From: Breviolum minutum Mf 1.05b.01
Lineage: Eukaryota; Sar; Dinophyceae; Suessiales; Symbiodiniaceae
Direction: 5' to 3'
Assembly: GCA_000507305.1 (NCBI GenBank)
Contig: DF239222.1
Span: 1 to 64,000, forward strand
Length of the DNA stretch: 64,000 bases
Part shown: positions 37,301 through 46,525 of the stretch, piece by piece
Numbering within the stretch: the first letter of the stretch is position 1
Layout: each line of letters starts with the position of its first letter
Made by a program: the position numbers and the translations under genes
Notes under the pieces: generated by a model
Databases searched by the model: none
Told to the model about the DNA's origin: nothing
What the model saw: the letters and a program-made list of their open reading frames with translations, nothing else

Positions 37301-38034
37301 ATGCTCCTTCAAGACGTGCTTCTTCAACCTTTTTTGAAGGAGGTGATGGAATTTTAAAACATTCAAATGGAACATGACAGCATGACAGGTTGGAATGTAA
37401 GGTAGGGTGATGGTGCAAACATTCCAAACAAGCATGTGAGATGTATAAAACCCTTGTAACTAGTGGGGGTAAAGTACCAACCTCAACTGGTTCAGTCAGC
37501 CGGATTTCTTTCTTGCCATCAACAGCACAGTACGACTCATGTTCTGATTCATTGCATTTTGGAGTCCCAAACCTTCCCAAAGAACTCACAAATGCTCATC
37601 ACTGACCACGTACCACCATATGTATACCATCCCTACACCAACAAAAATGACTGTGCAATAGAAACACAAAACTCCTACCTACAAAACAAACAAGCATCAT
37701 TTGGAAAAAAAAAGGATTTGTACAACTTGTACTCTTTGGCATTTTTTGGTAACTAATAACATTAGTTCCAATATCTTGTTTATCTATACTTCCATTTCCA
37801 AAATTCCATCCCAACTCCCACAACAGCAAAGCCTTTCAAACGAAACTAACGAACTAAGTTTTCGAGTTTTCGGTTTTCCGTGGCAAGCTTCCCCTGCCGG
37901 TGGGCGACACCCGTTTGTTGAAGCCCCACCTTGTCCCAAAGACAGGCATCCAAATCAAAGACGCACAGCTCCGGCACTGCTCGGGCCATCCCCATTCGTG
38001 ACCGAGGACTCCGAGGAGATGCGGAGGTCGACAT
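25210..38034 (-). CDS. magnesium-dependent phosphatase-1 (MDP-1) type HAD phosphatase, ten exons
   Basis: Exons (minus order): 37930-38034, 37055-37103, 35687-35740, 33450-33482, 32001-32082, 30129-30211, 28831-28886, 27974-28002, 27068-27088, 25210-25324. They sum to 627 nt, giving 208 residues and a TAG. All phases match. Introns 2 and 7 use GC donors, and intron 4 can use GC (33449) or GT nine bases on. The fold's motifs are all present: DLDACLW (nucleophile Asp27 and Asp29), the Ser motif VASSADTP (92-93), Lys145 in LSSNKAQSHF, and FFDDC (Asp168/169). The family dephosphorylates phosphotyrosine or sugar/glycated-protein substrates in the cytosol; the substrate here is unknown. The start is the first ATG after an in-frame stop. 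Human MDP1 is 176 residues. Introns (0.8-2.2 kb) are packed with hairpin repeats. The exon 5/6 joint (32001|30211) is the least certain; a micro-exon near 30560-30585 is possible. The C-terminus is short after SPEE. Confidence 0.85.
25669..25784. repeat. inverted-repeat element, family C, inside MDP-1 intron 9
   Basis: TACTGTTGATGGAAGAAATC and GATTTCTTCCATCAACAG are inverted arms. It sits 345 bp from exon 10. Confidence 0.85.
25929..26028. repeat. palindromic element, family D, inside MDP-1 intron 9
   Basis: The arms CCATAGGATCCATGGGACTG and CAGTCCCATGGAC...ATGG enclose TATATTnACC/TGTAGGTGAATATA inverted blocks. It is one of the best-preserved copies of the family. Confidence 0.85.
26169..26279. 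repeat. dispersed element, family J (CCTGAGAATCACGGGT...CCATGATTCTTAGGG)
   Basis: Begins CACCCTGAGAATCACGG and ends GAGATCCCATGATTCTTAGGG, so its ends are inverted. Copies occur at 29694-29802 and 31431-31529 and in diverged form at 6365-6475. Three copies lie in MDP-1 introns. Confidence 0.7.
27068..27088 (-). CDS. MDP-1 exon 9 (21-nt micro-exon, motif IV)
   Basis: CACTAG|G to TGCTT|GTGG. Codes (M)LFFDDC, the acidic motif IV that holds the metal. Without this 21-nt exon the protein would lose an essential motif, so automated annotation could easily miss it. Confidence 0.85.
27974..28002 (-). CDS. MDP-1 exon 8 (29-nt micro-exon)
   Basis: TTGAG|GC to AAAAT|GTCTCT, coding AATGVSFDK plus AT, which combines with G from the next exon to give Met. 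Confidence 0.85.
28509..28605. repeat. inverted-repeat element, family F, inside MDP-1 intron 7
   Basis: Contains TATGGGGCCCCTTATAAATG and ATAAATAGAGTTATAACCCC inverted blocks around TGGGTTTCACTGGGG. Confidence 0.6.
28831..28886 (-). CDS. MDP-1 exon 7 (motif III Lys, GC donor)
   Basis: CCGAG|GT to AAG|GCACGA, coding (G)RQPPLSSNKAQSHFPRLK. The Lys in SSNKAQSHF is the motif III position. Confidence 0.85.
30023..30105. repeat. (CCAA)n/(CA)n microsatellite containing one N
   Basis: A CCAA run, a CA run, an undetermined base at 30059, then a second CCAA run. The single N suggests the repeat length is not settled in the assembly. It lies 20 bp from exon 6 of the phosphatase gene. Confidence 0.95.
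30129..30211 (-). CDS. MDP-1 exon 6
   Basis: Codes VLPGLTVWQMLLRDWKGED then VNQI and one base before GTACCT. The acceptor is either ACGAG|T at 30212 (phase-matched to exon 5, AG|T) or ACGAG|G nine codons' worth of bases closer to VLPG, which would need a missing micro-exon. Confidence 0.75.
30691..30805. repeat. inverted-repeat element, family E, inside MDP-1 intron 5
   Basis: TTAGTTGGTGGTTTTTGAACC at the left and GAAACCGCCAGCTAG at the right, with the family core (CAAATTGGATGAAAATG...GGGATGAAC). Confidence 0.75.
31052..31217. repeat. inverted-repeat element, family K (CTTGGAGGATCATCCCA)
   Basis: Arms GGAGGATCATCCCACGACTT and ACTAACTGGGATGATCCTCC. The interior has TAGTAACC/GGTTACTA blocks. 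A sister copy is at 33111-33273 and diverged ones near 15634-15670 and 44166-44310. Confidence 0.7.
32001..32082 (-). CDS. MDP-1 exon 5 (motif II)
   Basis: GCGAG|GT to GGGG|GTGTTA. Codes QYPSMRIAVASSADTPFAEQ and on to VGRKAR. The SSADTP block is the conserved Ser/Thr motif. Confidence 0.85.
33111..33273. repeat. inverted-repeat element, family K, inside MDP-1 intron 4
   Basis: Starts CTTGGAGGATCATCCCATTT and ends GGGATTATCCTCCAAG, with TAGTTAGCAACCATGGTGAT inside. Confidence 0.75.
33450..33482 (-). CDS. MDP-1 exon 4 (33-nt micro-exon)
   Basis: GAAG|GA to GATG|GCATCT, coding (G)ALKALQNHAD(G). A GT donor nine bases downstream would add ILG and keep phase; the family pattern HADG before the Ser motif favours the GC donor. 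Confidence 0.7.
35403..35506. repeat. inverted-repeat element, family C, inside MDP-1 intron 3
   Basis: TACTGTTGATGGTTCAGAAA and GGTTTCCTTCCATCAACAGTA form inverted ends, with inner CACCTGG pairs. It lies 181 bp from exon 3. Confidence 0.85.
35687..35740 (-). CDS. MDP-1 exon 3
   Basis: AG|GTGATT to ACCG|GTCAGA, coding (G)DLLGRGDGIIGAGNTQT. The alternative end at 35661 before a poly-T GT would break phase with exon 4. Confidence 0.75.
37055..37103 (-). CDS. MDP-1 exon 2 (GC donor)
   Basis: Acceptor CACAG|GAG and donor CGAG|GCGTGG bound 49 nt coding EMYEMQEIPGEDDAVR plus one base. EMYE directly follows DLDACLWDK, as in the family. Only the GC donor gives the phase needed for exon 3. Confidence 0.8.
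37130..37236. repeat. inverted-repeat element, family B (TACACCCCTGAAAACTAACA), inside MDP-1 intron 1
   Basis: Arms TACACCCCTGAAAACTAACA and TGTTAGTTTTCAGGAGAGTA are close to perfect complements and continue inward (TGTCCCT/AGGGACA). The element begins 26 bp from the splice acceptor of exon 2. Confidence 0.85.
37930..38034 (-). CDS. MDP-1 exon 1 (start codon, motif I)
   Basis: Thirty-five codons from the ATG to AAG|GTGGGG. It carries VPELCVFDLDACLWDK, the catalytic DxD motif in the DLDACLW form typical of this family. An alternative is that the exon begins at an AG|G acceptor at 38044, joined to coding exons upstream (see 38432-38607); that joint would be in phase. Confidence 0.85.
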
Positions 38035-38431
38035 CAACGTGCTCCTGGCCCACGTTCAACCACGTGGCCCACGATTCGTGGCCTTCCCCGTTGTTTATTA
38101 TTGGTTGGTGATTTTTTCAACAAAAACCGGGAGAAATTCATGGCCTCCTAAAAATTGGGCGAAAAAAAATGTATTCAAAAATCCTGAAGGGCCAAGCTAA
38201 GCTCAAAAAACACACCATAAAACGGCATCCTTAGTAAGTTACCACAAGAGGTTTATTTGTGTTGGGGGTAAGGCCCACAACACCAAGTTAAGAACTTTGC
38301 AGCTACAGATTTCATGATAAGAATAAAACAAAAACACCCTCCCTGAAATTAAGATGTTTCCAACTATCCATTTTCAGGTGCGAACTTACAGTTAGTTTTC
38401 AGGCAGGATAACGAACTGGCTAATATGTACG

Positions 38432-38607
38432 CGTCTTCAAATGGGGTATTCTCCGGTTGAAATATGGGATATGTTGGACTCAATGGCGCCACCAAACGAC
38501 CATCATCCAACCTCCCAGTGAAGCTTGTGAAGCTGCGCAGGAGGTCACCTTTCCAAGATAGGGCGTCAATCATGGGATTAGCAGCTATATCAATCCCGAA
38601 TAAAACC
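38432..38607 (-). CDS. coding exon upstream of MDP-1, family unknown
   Basis: The acceptor TTTTTTTTCAG|G follows a pyrimidine run; the exon ends GACGC|GTACAT. It codes 58 residues including VLFGIDIAANPMIDALSWKG and GRLDDGRLVAPLSPTYPIFQ, with natural composition. It ends in phase 2 and could splice to the AG|G site at 38044, adding an N-terminal part to the phosphatase. Equally it may belong to a separate upstream gene on the same strand. The position of the upper border is uncertain by one base. Confidence 0.5.
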
Positions 38608-38749
38608 TGAAAAAAAAACATCTGGAAGAAAAAAACACTTGGCAAGCTACCATGGAATCAACGGCTTGTTTTGCTGGTAAGTGTTTTTTTGTCTTTCGCA
38701 CCAAAAATGAAAACGACTTGAAAATGACATGCTCCACAGCATCCTGCCC

Positions 38750-38821
38750 TTTACCCCGCTTGCCTCCTCCGATGACCATCAGCACCAGCGTGACCATCCG
38801 GACCGAAAGGACGCGAGCCAT
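38750..38821 (-). CDS. possible first exon with apolar N-terminus
   Basis: An ATG at 38821 opens MARVLSVRMVTLVLMVIGGG, a candidate signal anchor, followed by KRG and GTAAAG or a GC donor (GAT|GCTGTG, phase 0). The GC option would join in phase to the exon at 38607. Plus strand is also open here. Confidence 0.3.
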
Positions 38822-39899
38822 GGTGGGAAGAGGCGGTTTTGTTGACAGGTCCGCAACAGCAAAATCGCCCCAAAACTCCCAAACAGTCAGGATTTTTTGG
38901 CACCGGTTTTTTGGCGTGGTATGAGAGATACTTCAGATTTCCGTTCACTAGTACTTGTTACTTGTTGGAAGTCGTTAAAAATTATTGCTGGAAATCATCG
39001 ATTTTTCAGCTTAAACCCCATCAACTGGTCACCATCACCTTCCAAATATGCGTTGTTGTTTCAAAAATTGGTGGCAAAACTGTTGAAGTTGAAGGTATGT
39101 ACACCACCAGTTTTCAAGTTTTTTTTGAGGTTTCAAAACAAAAAAACATTTAACAAGAAAATAATTACAATCCATCATCTGACTGGATGAATTGTACCAA
39201 AATGCTCTAGATTTCCATGTCAGTTTTTACCCACAAAACTAAAGTGGGATTGGGAATCTCGCCCTGGCAACCTGTGCTGCTTCCAGGCAAAAACGCCAGC
39301 TTTGTAAGCAAAAAGCGGCGATGCAACTGTCGTCATGGGAAAAACCTAAGGGGCAAACAAAAACATCCCGGCGGACTGTTTTCCGCGCGTGTAGGTGCAT
39401 GACTTTATAAAGAACGCCTCTGTTGTGAACAACAGAAAAACGTGGAAATTCTCATGGTTTTGTAACATTGCAATTTGAGAAATTCTCTAAAATCTGCGCA
39501 ATTACAGTGGGCAGAAAAAAAACGTCAGTAAAACACTGTTGTTTGCATGGAATTGTAACATGTCCATATTTTTTGGGCCCTGAAAATGGGGTTCGTTTTT
39601 TGAGGCGTTTTTCGTTTCGCTGCAGTATCGGCTACATTTTCGTCGCACTTTTTGTCAAGTCTAGCTTCGGAACCTTTTTGCTGTGATCTTGCACAAGTCA
39701 AGGCATGAGGCATTTTCATACCTCCATTGCCATTGACGACAATACTTCATGATCACAGCATTGGGGTGTCCTCCGCTTTTGCTGTTGACTGATCACTTTA
39801 TTGTGAAGCCTCTCCTTGCGTTCAAACTCTCCTTTGGAGTGATTGACGCTCCTTTTGAGAAGGCCCGTACACGAAGCAATCTTGTCGTAGCACGGTGCA

Positions 39900-40245
39900 C
39901 ATTACAGGTTTGGACATGTGTAAAGTATGTACCGAAGCAGCCCATTCCGTAGCAGTGTGAACACGAGTTACATTACAGGTTTGGACATGTGAAAAGTATG
40001 TACCGAAGCAGCCCATTCCGTAGCAGTGTGAACACGAGTTACATTACAGGTTTGGACATGTGTAAAGTATTTACCGAAGCAGTCCATTCCGTAGCACTTT
40101 GAACACGGGTTACATTACAGGTTTGGACATGTGTAAAGTATGTACCGAAGCAGTCCATTGCGTAGCAGTTTGAACACGGGTTACATTACAGGTTTGGACA
40201 TGTGTAAAGTATGTACCGAAGCAGTCCATTCCGTAGCAGTGTGAA
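39900..40245. repeat. 71-bp tandem repeat, five copies
   Basis: CATTACAGGTTTGGACATGTG starts at 39900, 39971, 40042, 40113 and 40184, exactly 71 bp apart. Each copy contains AAAGTATnTACCGAAGCAG and CCGTAGCA(G/C)T. The copies differ at a handful of sites; the last is truncated after GCAGTGTGAA. Confidence 0.95.
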
Positions 40246-40548
40246 AAAGTGCCATTTTACACGTACGGTTTCCAGTCCGTTAGCAAAAACATCTCCTATG
40301 CCACCCTTCTACCCCGCAGACAAAAACTGTTGATGGAATAAATGATCCCAAATTCAGCAACACTGAAGAGAAAACTCAAAACCCTGTCGATCCAAAAAAA
40401 CCATACACGGATACCACAAAAATGCTTTAAAAAAATCCCCATGTAATGAGGGATCTTGAAAGATCATGAGTTGGCAATAGTTAGAATAAATATATTGTTT
40501 TCAAAAACCTTTCCTGGTTCTTCCGGATCAAATACCCCACCACCCTTG

Positions 40549-40554
40549 ACGACG

Positions 40555-40645
<91 letters not shown>

Positions 40646-40648
40646 CGA
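40549..40648. repeat. (AAC)n microsatellite, about 32 units
   Basis: A pure ACA/CAA run bordered by ACGACG on both sides. Open frames through it (poly-Thr, poly-Val, poly-Leu) are artefacts of the repeat. Confidence 0.95.
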
Positions 40649-40787
40649 CGACCACACCTTTGGCGCAGGCTTCACAAAAGCTTCCTGGCACCTCAGGTCA
40701 TGAAGGAAAAAAATCTTCAGGTTGGCCGAGTGAGAAATATCCATGGTTAGCCAACAAAACTATGTTTTTGGGGTGGGAAAGTGTTTG

Positions 40788-40788
40788 G

Positions 40789-40842
<54 letters not shown>
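40788..40842. repeat. (CAT)n microsatellite, about 18 units
   Basis: An uninterrupted CAT run. The His-, Ile- and Met-homopolymer frames across it are not genes. Confidence 0.95.
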
Positions 40843-42213
40843 GAAAAAATCTGCCTCCCTCCCCCTTTTTCTTAAGGCTATTCCGAACTCCTGGTGTTTC
40901 CCCCCCAAGCTCCCAGGCATCCATCTGAAACTAAGCACCTCGGAGAAAAGCCGAGGTTTGAAAAAAAAACACCAGAGAAAATTGGCGACACACAAAAAAT
41001 GAGGTTGTATCATCATCCAAGTTTTTTGTGGAAGAGTTTATCATCATCCAAAATATATCAAAATATAGTCGGTTAACTTCCAGGGAAGAAGAATTCAGAA
41101 TGTTTTTACACTTCCAGAAACTAACAGCTCGCCTCTGACCATCCATTTCCAGGGGCGACCTGCTAACTTTAGGGGAAGGTATATCATTCCCATGAAGTTA
41201 CTACGAATTAGTGGAAAAAAGATCGAATTTGGAAACTACCTCCCTGAAACTAACAGCGAGTTTATACCTGAAAAATTGGTGCTTGGGAGGCGATTTTCAG
41301 GGTCCATCTGTTAGTTCCCAAGATTGGAGACACCGAAAAAAATCTGTAGTACATCCAATCATTATTGGTTTTCCCACTCCACTTTGATGGCACAACTTCC
41401 ATGGCAACTTGGTGTATATCTACAGAGTTGCCTGTACATGCCTGTACTAACCTGTCTTAAACAACCCACACTTGTTCATCAATTCTTGGTGTGAACAATT
41501 TCTGCACAGGAAACTAACCCAAATTCACACATGGACACTCACCAACTACGTTCACAAAAACCTATAGAATCACCATCAAGTTGAGGCTTTCATGGAGGTT
41601 TTTGTTGTAGTTCTGGGATTACACCCCCGAAAACCTAACATGACGATCGCTGGAAAATCACCTTCCATTGTCACGTTAGTTTTCCGGGGGGGGCGGGATT
41701 TCATACTAAGGAGTCAGAAAGATTAGAAGGATTTGTTTCGCACCGGTAGTAGAATCCACCCTGGGATGAGAGAAGATATAGACAAATATCCATAGACAAG
41801 TGAACCACGAAAGAAAAACCCTTGCGACTTTCCATTGAATCCTGGTCGTTTAATACCCACATCCTTATAATGGTTTATGAAATAATCCCCACATAACTGA
41901 GTACCTTAAACAACCAGGTTTTTTTAATGCTCAAGTATCGGAAAAGATGGAAAAGTATCATCTCCCAAAAAACTTGGAAACAATTGAATCTCAACATGTG
42001 AAAAAGTGTATGAATTTGTACTATCCATCATCCAGATTCTATAATCCTATCAATCCTCTATTAACTATCTACATCTGCCCTGATATACCAAGTTGAAAAG
42101 TCCAAAGTCACCAACAACAACAAAAAACCTGATACTTTTTCCCATCCCTTCATGCGAGTTGTCGTCCTACCCCTTCTCCTCCCCTCTTCCTCCTGCCCCT
42201 GACCAACGTTGGG

Positions 42214-42717
42214 GTGTCCGGACCGCTAGAGATAGTAGCAGCAGCGAGGCCATTCGAGAAGCCTGCCGCTTCGGCACCCGAACCGAGCAAGCAACGCTGG
42301 CGGTTAAAAACCAACGGGAACAGAAACCCAGCCTCCGCATCGGTTACAGTAAAAAAAACGAATGAAATGGTGAGTGGTTACGTATTTACACACTGAGATC
42401 TGAAAAAAATGCAGTAACAAAAGTTCGAGTATATTCATGTATATTCCCAATCTTCATTTTGGATGATGAAACTAAACCAACCCTTTCAATGCCATTTACT
42501 GTAAATAGTCACTGCTTACAGGTCCACCAAAAAGAAAGGATGCCAAACCAAACCCACCCAAAATCCAATTGGCCTGACGTGGCAGGACCGCCATCTTTCC
42601 GTCCGAGCTGCTGTAGGGCCGGGGGAGTCGTCAACCCAAACTTCGGTGCCCAAGCGTAACGGCTTTGAAGCCAGATTTGCGGAGGCGTGTCGAGGACGAA
42701 ACTTGACGGCAAGCACC
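42214..42717 (+). CDS. two-exon plus-strand gene fragment, function unknown
   Basis: The upstream exon ends AAATG|GTGAGT at 42369 and the next begins GGCAG|GACCGC at 42586; the 216-nt GT-AG intron keeps phase 0. The translation has a low-complexity part (AAARPFEKPAASAPEPSKQR) and, after the intron, TSVPKRNGFEARFAEACRGR. It probably ends at CGCCAG|GCAAAG (GC) or a nearby stop. Both segments are also open on the minus strand, which weakens the call. No family recognised. Confidence 0.35.
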
Positions 42718-43057
42718 GCCAGGCAAAGCTAACGTAGTGAGTTCGAACTGTTAAAAACGAACATCCTGTTGAAGTAAAAAGTTCGCCAACTGAATGGAGG
42801 TGAAATCACATAACTTGCCTACCACTGGATGGGGGTGAAATCACATAACTTAACCTAACTCGTTCTACAGTAAGTACCCCATTTTTGCCCACCAAAATAT
42901 CCTTTGTCATTGGAAAAGAGGGATTTCACAAGAAGGGTTTCTCATTCACTGGAGTTTCTTCCAAGCCAACATGGAACACTAATCCATGCCGGCCATTTGG
43001 TCACAAATTTCCTTCAGTTGGCACTATGAAAACCATTGGACCTCCCCATTTTGAAAA

Positions 43058-43166
43058 TACCCTCCGGTAAACTAACATAGCTGGCTGGAAAACCACCATT
43101 TTTAGTAGGAGATACATCGACTCAAATGGTGGATTTCCTATTGCTATGTTAGTTTACCGGAGGGTA
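43058..43166. repeat. inverted-repeat element, near-perfect hairpin (TACCCTCCGGTAAACTAACATAG)
   Basis: The ends are exact complements for at least 20 bases (TACCCTCCGGTAAACTAACA / TGTTAGTTTACCGGAGGGTA), and the arms continue (TAGC...GCTA, ACCACCATTT...AAATGGTGG). The near-identity of the arms suggests recent origin. Confidence 0.9.
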
Positions 43167-43468
43167 GCTGTAAAGGTGTACCCTCCCTGAAACTAACAAA
43201 TCACCCTTGAAAATCAATGGTTCGTTCAGATGAATTCTCGTTTTGGGGATTTTTTGCCTATTTTTCAGGTGCTTTTTTTGATGCCCTCCAGGTTCAAGCA
43301 AATCATGGGTGCCCCTAACTTACCCCCTCCCCGGACATAAGGGCTTAATAAGGCCTTATTTCTGCGGGGGATACGTTGGGGAGAGGTATATAGGTTGACC
43401 AGCCACAAAGTTGATGGCCAACCATCTGAGCAAAAATCACTGTCGAACCAGTTTTAGAGTGAAACTTT

Positions 43469-43566
43469 TACCCTCCAGGAAACTAACATATCTCCCAAAA
43501 ATGGCATTTTGAGTCGATGATTTTCCTTTTCCCGTTTGGTGGGATATGTTAATTCCCTGGAGGGTA
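43469..43566. repeat. inverted-repeat element, family A
   Basis: TACCCTCCAGGAAACTAACA and TGTTAATTCCCTGGAGGGTA are inverted, with ATATC/GATAT continuing inward. The core is inverted relative to the 5759 copy. Confidence 0.9.
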
Positions 43567-43819
43567 TATCTTTTTGTTTCTGTCTATGCTGTTGGATGTT
43601 TTTTTGGGTCCCAATTTTCCCTAGGCTTCCAAACACCTGGGGGTTGGAGGAATTCGGACCTCAAAAATTACCTAGAACACCGTTCACCTCACGAGGTATT
43701 TAATGGAAGATATCAATATTTCACTTTTCTGGCAGCCAAACAGCCAGGGTACATGGAGGTTTGCTTATCTCGGGGGATATCCACCACAACCTCTTGGATC
43801 AGTCATCAATTGAATCCTT

Positions 43820-43928
43820 TACCCTCCATGAAACTAACATGTCCCGCTGAAAATGGATGGTTTGGAAGATGTAGTTTCCCTTTCAATTAGTCCCTTCTTT
43901 GGGGACATGTTATTTTTGGGGGAGTGTA
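43820..43928. repeat. inverted-repeat element, family B
   Basis: TACCCTCCATGAAACTAACA at the left, ATGTTATTTTTGGGGGAGTGTA at the right, with TGTCCC/GGGGACA inside. Together with 43058-43166, 43181-43270 and 43469-43566 it forms a cluster of four related hairpins in 0.9 kb. Confidence 0.8.
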
Positions 43929-46525
43929 ACCATGTGAGTTTCTAAACAGCAAAGGCCGGCAAAAAACACGAGAAATGCCAAACGATGTGAAAAACTCCCC
44001 GCCCTTCCAGGCGGCACTTGGCAAACGAGGGCATGTTCATAACAAAGTGCCTCCAGAGTCATCAAAGAACTTCGAGCAGGAAAATTATCCTAAATGAAAG
44101 GAAACGATCATATTGGAGATACACCCATTTTCCACTTAACCATGATTATGGGAGGAAGGGTAGTAAGTAGTTAGGATCATCCCCCCTAAAAAAACGCCAT
44201 GGAGTTCGGCCATTTAGAAAGGGAATAACCCGATACCTAGGGAGACGTATTGATCATGGGACCCCACGTATCCCAACGTCCAACTAAGCCCATCCTCCAA
44301 GTATCATCCCACGTTTGCCATGTTCATGTCCCCCTACCGGTATTTTCCACATCACATCCAAACGGGCCGACAAAAACGACAAACCTGGACCTTCCAAAGG
44401 GTGCCAAATGGTTTTAAGGGGTGTCAATTAACCATCCGTTAGAGTTTATTTGGCACCCCTTGGAAGGTGCTGGAAGAAACACAAACACATCACTTTTTAG
44501 AAGCACCACAAACAAAAATGGTGATGAATGGAGTTTCAACCCGTTCAACTCCCATCCCCCCCAAAAAAAAAAAAAATCATCCCCGAACCCTAAAAGAAAA
44601 GAACATCTTTGGATGCTTCAGTTTCAGTTCATCAGTTTTTTTCCAAAACACCAGCTAGTCTCTGATGTGATCAAAAAAATGAGAATAAGGGACATTCCAT
44701 TGAATATGGTAAATCAAGATAAATACATCACCAAGTGTTACATCCAATAGTCTAACAATGTGCTTGGCCAAATGTTGTCCATCAATAGCCAGTGATTTTG
44801 AACGCCTCTTCCGTCAGATTTTGATGATAATTATCAATGATTATGGTCTTTATGTATATTAGCAACTCAACGGTTCGCTTTTTTCCAAGTAACCTCATGG
44901 TTTCTTATCATCAGAATCCTTTTGAGCACAAAAAAAGGGATTGTATAACACAACCCAAACTGCAGGGTTGTAGATTTGGCCCTGAATCAAGCCGCCAAAC
45001 CCTGGAAAGCCCCAATATGTATATATCCGTAGATCCGTACCATCTGTGTGCGGATAGTTTCCGAAAATGTTTGGGGGACAAATCTGCAAACTTGAACTAA
45101 GAAAGCAAACAAAAACGGGAAAAAAGAGAGAAAAAACTCCCAGCCTCCCGTTTCAGGCCAAAGCTTCCGAAGAAAACAAGTAAACTTGAGAAATTGTCTG
45201 AACCCCGAAATCAATGGATTTTTCAGGTTGTAAAAAAAGTGGTAGGTAGCATATAATTCACCCAATTGGCAGTTAAAAAAAACCGCTTCTATACCCCCTT
45301 CGTTTGGGGATATTATAATCCCTACCACCCATTACCAGAACCAGAATAATTCTATGACCTCAATAGCTGTTTGAATAAGAAATCCTCTGCAGGTTGGTCT
45401 GACAAATCAGTTGATGGAAGGGGTCGAATCTGTTTCTTCCTTTTTTCAAGGGCATTACCCGGTTGAACCCCTTGGGAGTAACCCCCTTAAAAAATAGTAT
45501 GGGCTTAACCATTATCTACCACCATCTAACTATCAATCGGTGGTAATTTCTACCTTTCTCATTCTACGGGGTTACAGCCAAGGGTTCCTGCTTAATTGCT
45601 GTGATTTTTCCCCCTGGGAATTTCAACAAAAACAGTGGAAAGTGGAGGTTTATACGGGTCCCTTCATAAAAATGAACAGATGATTATTTCACTGTTAGTG
45701 GGTGGGGGATACCGGGATACCCCCAAATTATATTTTTTTATATATATGAATTCAGGAACCATCCACGGCGGTTCCATCCTTACCATCCTTACCATTCCTC
45801 ACCTCCCCTTGCCAGCGCCGCAGGCAGCTCTCGTGTACAAAGCCTCAACAACATCGATTTAATTCATGCAGTTACCATGGGATCCATGTATGGTATATCT
45901 ACCTACATTTGGTTGATTTTTATGGTAAATGTAGGTAGATAAATGCTATATTTACCTACATGGAATTTGTGATTTTTTATGGTAAGTGTAGGTAAATGTA
46001 GCATACATGGATCCTAGGGCGTCTGTTTTCTCCCTCAAGAAAAATTGATGTTAAAAATTGAAGCTTCTTCAGGGGTCATTATATTACCAACCCAAACAAT
46101 GCACTATAGAGGGAAAATCCCTAAAAAAATACCATACATTTGTATTGTTTGATCCCTCCAAAATAGGCAATTTGATGATCCCTGTTTTTTTCTTGGGGAA
46201 AACAACTAACTTTGGGCGAATAGATTGCTTGCTTAGTCATTTTACGACGTTAAGAAACTCTGGCACACAACAACAGCAGTGAATCTATGCACGGACGCGA
46301 AGGAATCCAAAAACCGGGGGTAGTGAAACACAATCGCCCCTTTTGGGGGGGTGCAAAAAATTGGGACAAGTTGGGTTCAGTTCAAAGACACCATGTTGCA
46401 AAGAGGTGGAGATAAAATGTTCTCCACAAAAAAAAACATCATAAGTTTTCAACAAGAGCTTAAACAAACCAAAGAGTTTGCTTGTTTACCAACATATCGT
46501 TAGTTCATTGGTGGTTCAAGTTGAG
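43929..46525. other. spacer with repeats; possible unassigned exons
   Basis: Contains a hairpin around 44394-44470 (AGGGTGCCAAATGG...TTTGGCACCCCTT), a family D palindrome at 45877-46018 and AT-rich filler. A minus-strand island at 44895-45100 is open in all three frames and cannot be assigned. Confidence 0.4.
45877..46018. repeat. compound palindrome, family D
   Basis: Two nested copies of the TTTACCTACATTTGG/TAAATGTAGGTA motif lie between ATGGGATCCATGTATGGTA and GTAGCATACATGGATCCTA. This looks like one element inserted into, or duplicated inside, another. Confidence 0.75.

Larger units (their letters stand above)
38822..42213. other. repeats and unassigned coding-like islands
   Basis: Holds the 71-bp tandem array, two microsatellites and three or more hairpin elements. 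Possible exons are 39245-39400 (plus, LALATCAASRQKRQLCKQKA) and 39735-39900 (either strand). Nothing could be chained into a gene. Confidence 0.35.

Noticed and set aside
40456-41016. Open frames of 75-139 codons on both strands
   Set aside because: They run through (AAC)n and (CAT)n microsatellites; the products are Thr, Val, Leu, His, Ile or Met homopolymers.
42509-42716. Minus-strand frames opposite the plus-strand exon at 42586
   Set aside because: No acceptor/donor pair in phase was found, whereas the plus strand has GTGAGT and GGCAG|G in phase; kept as an alternative only.
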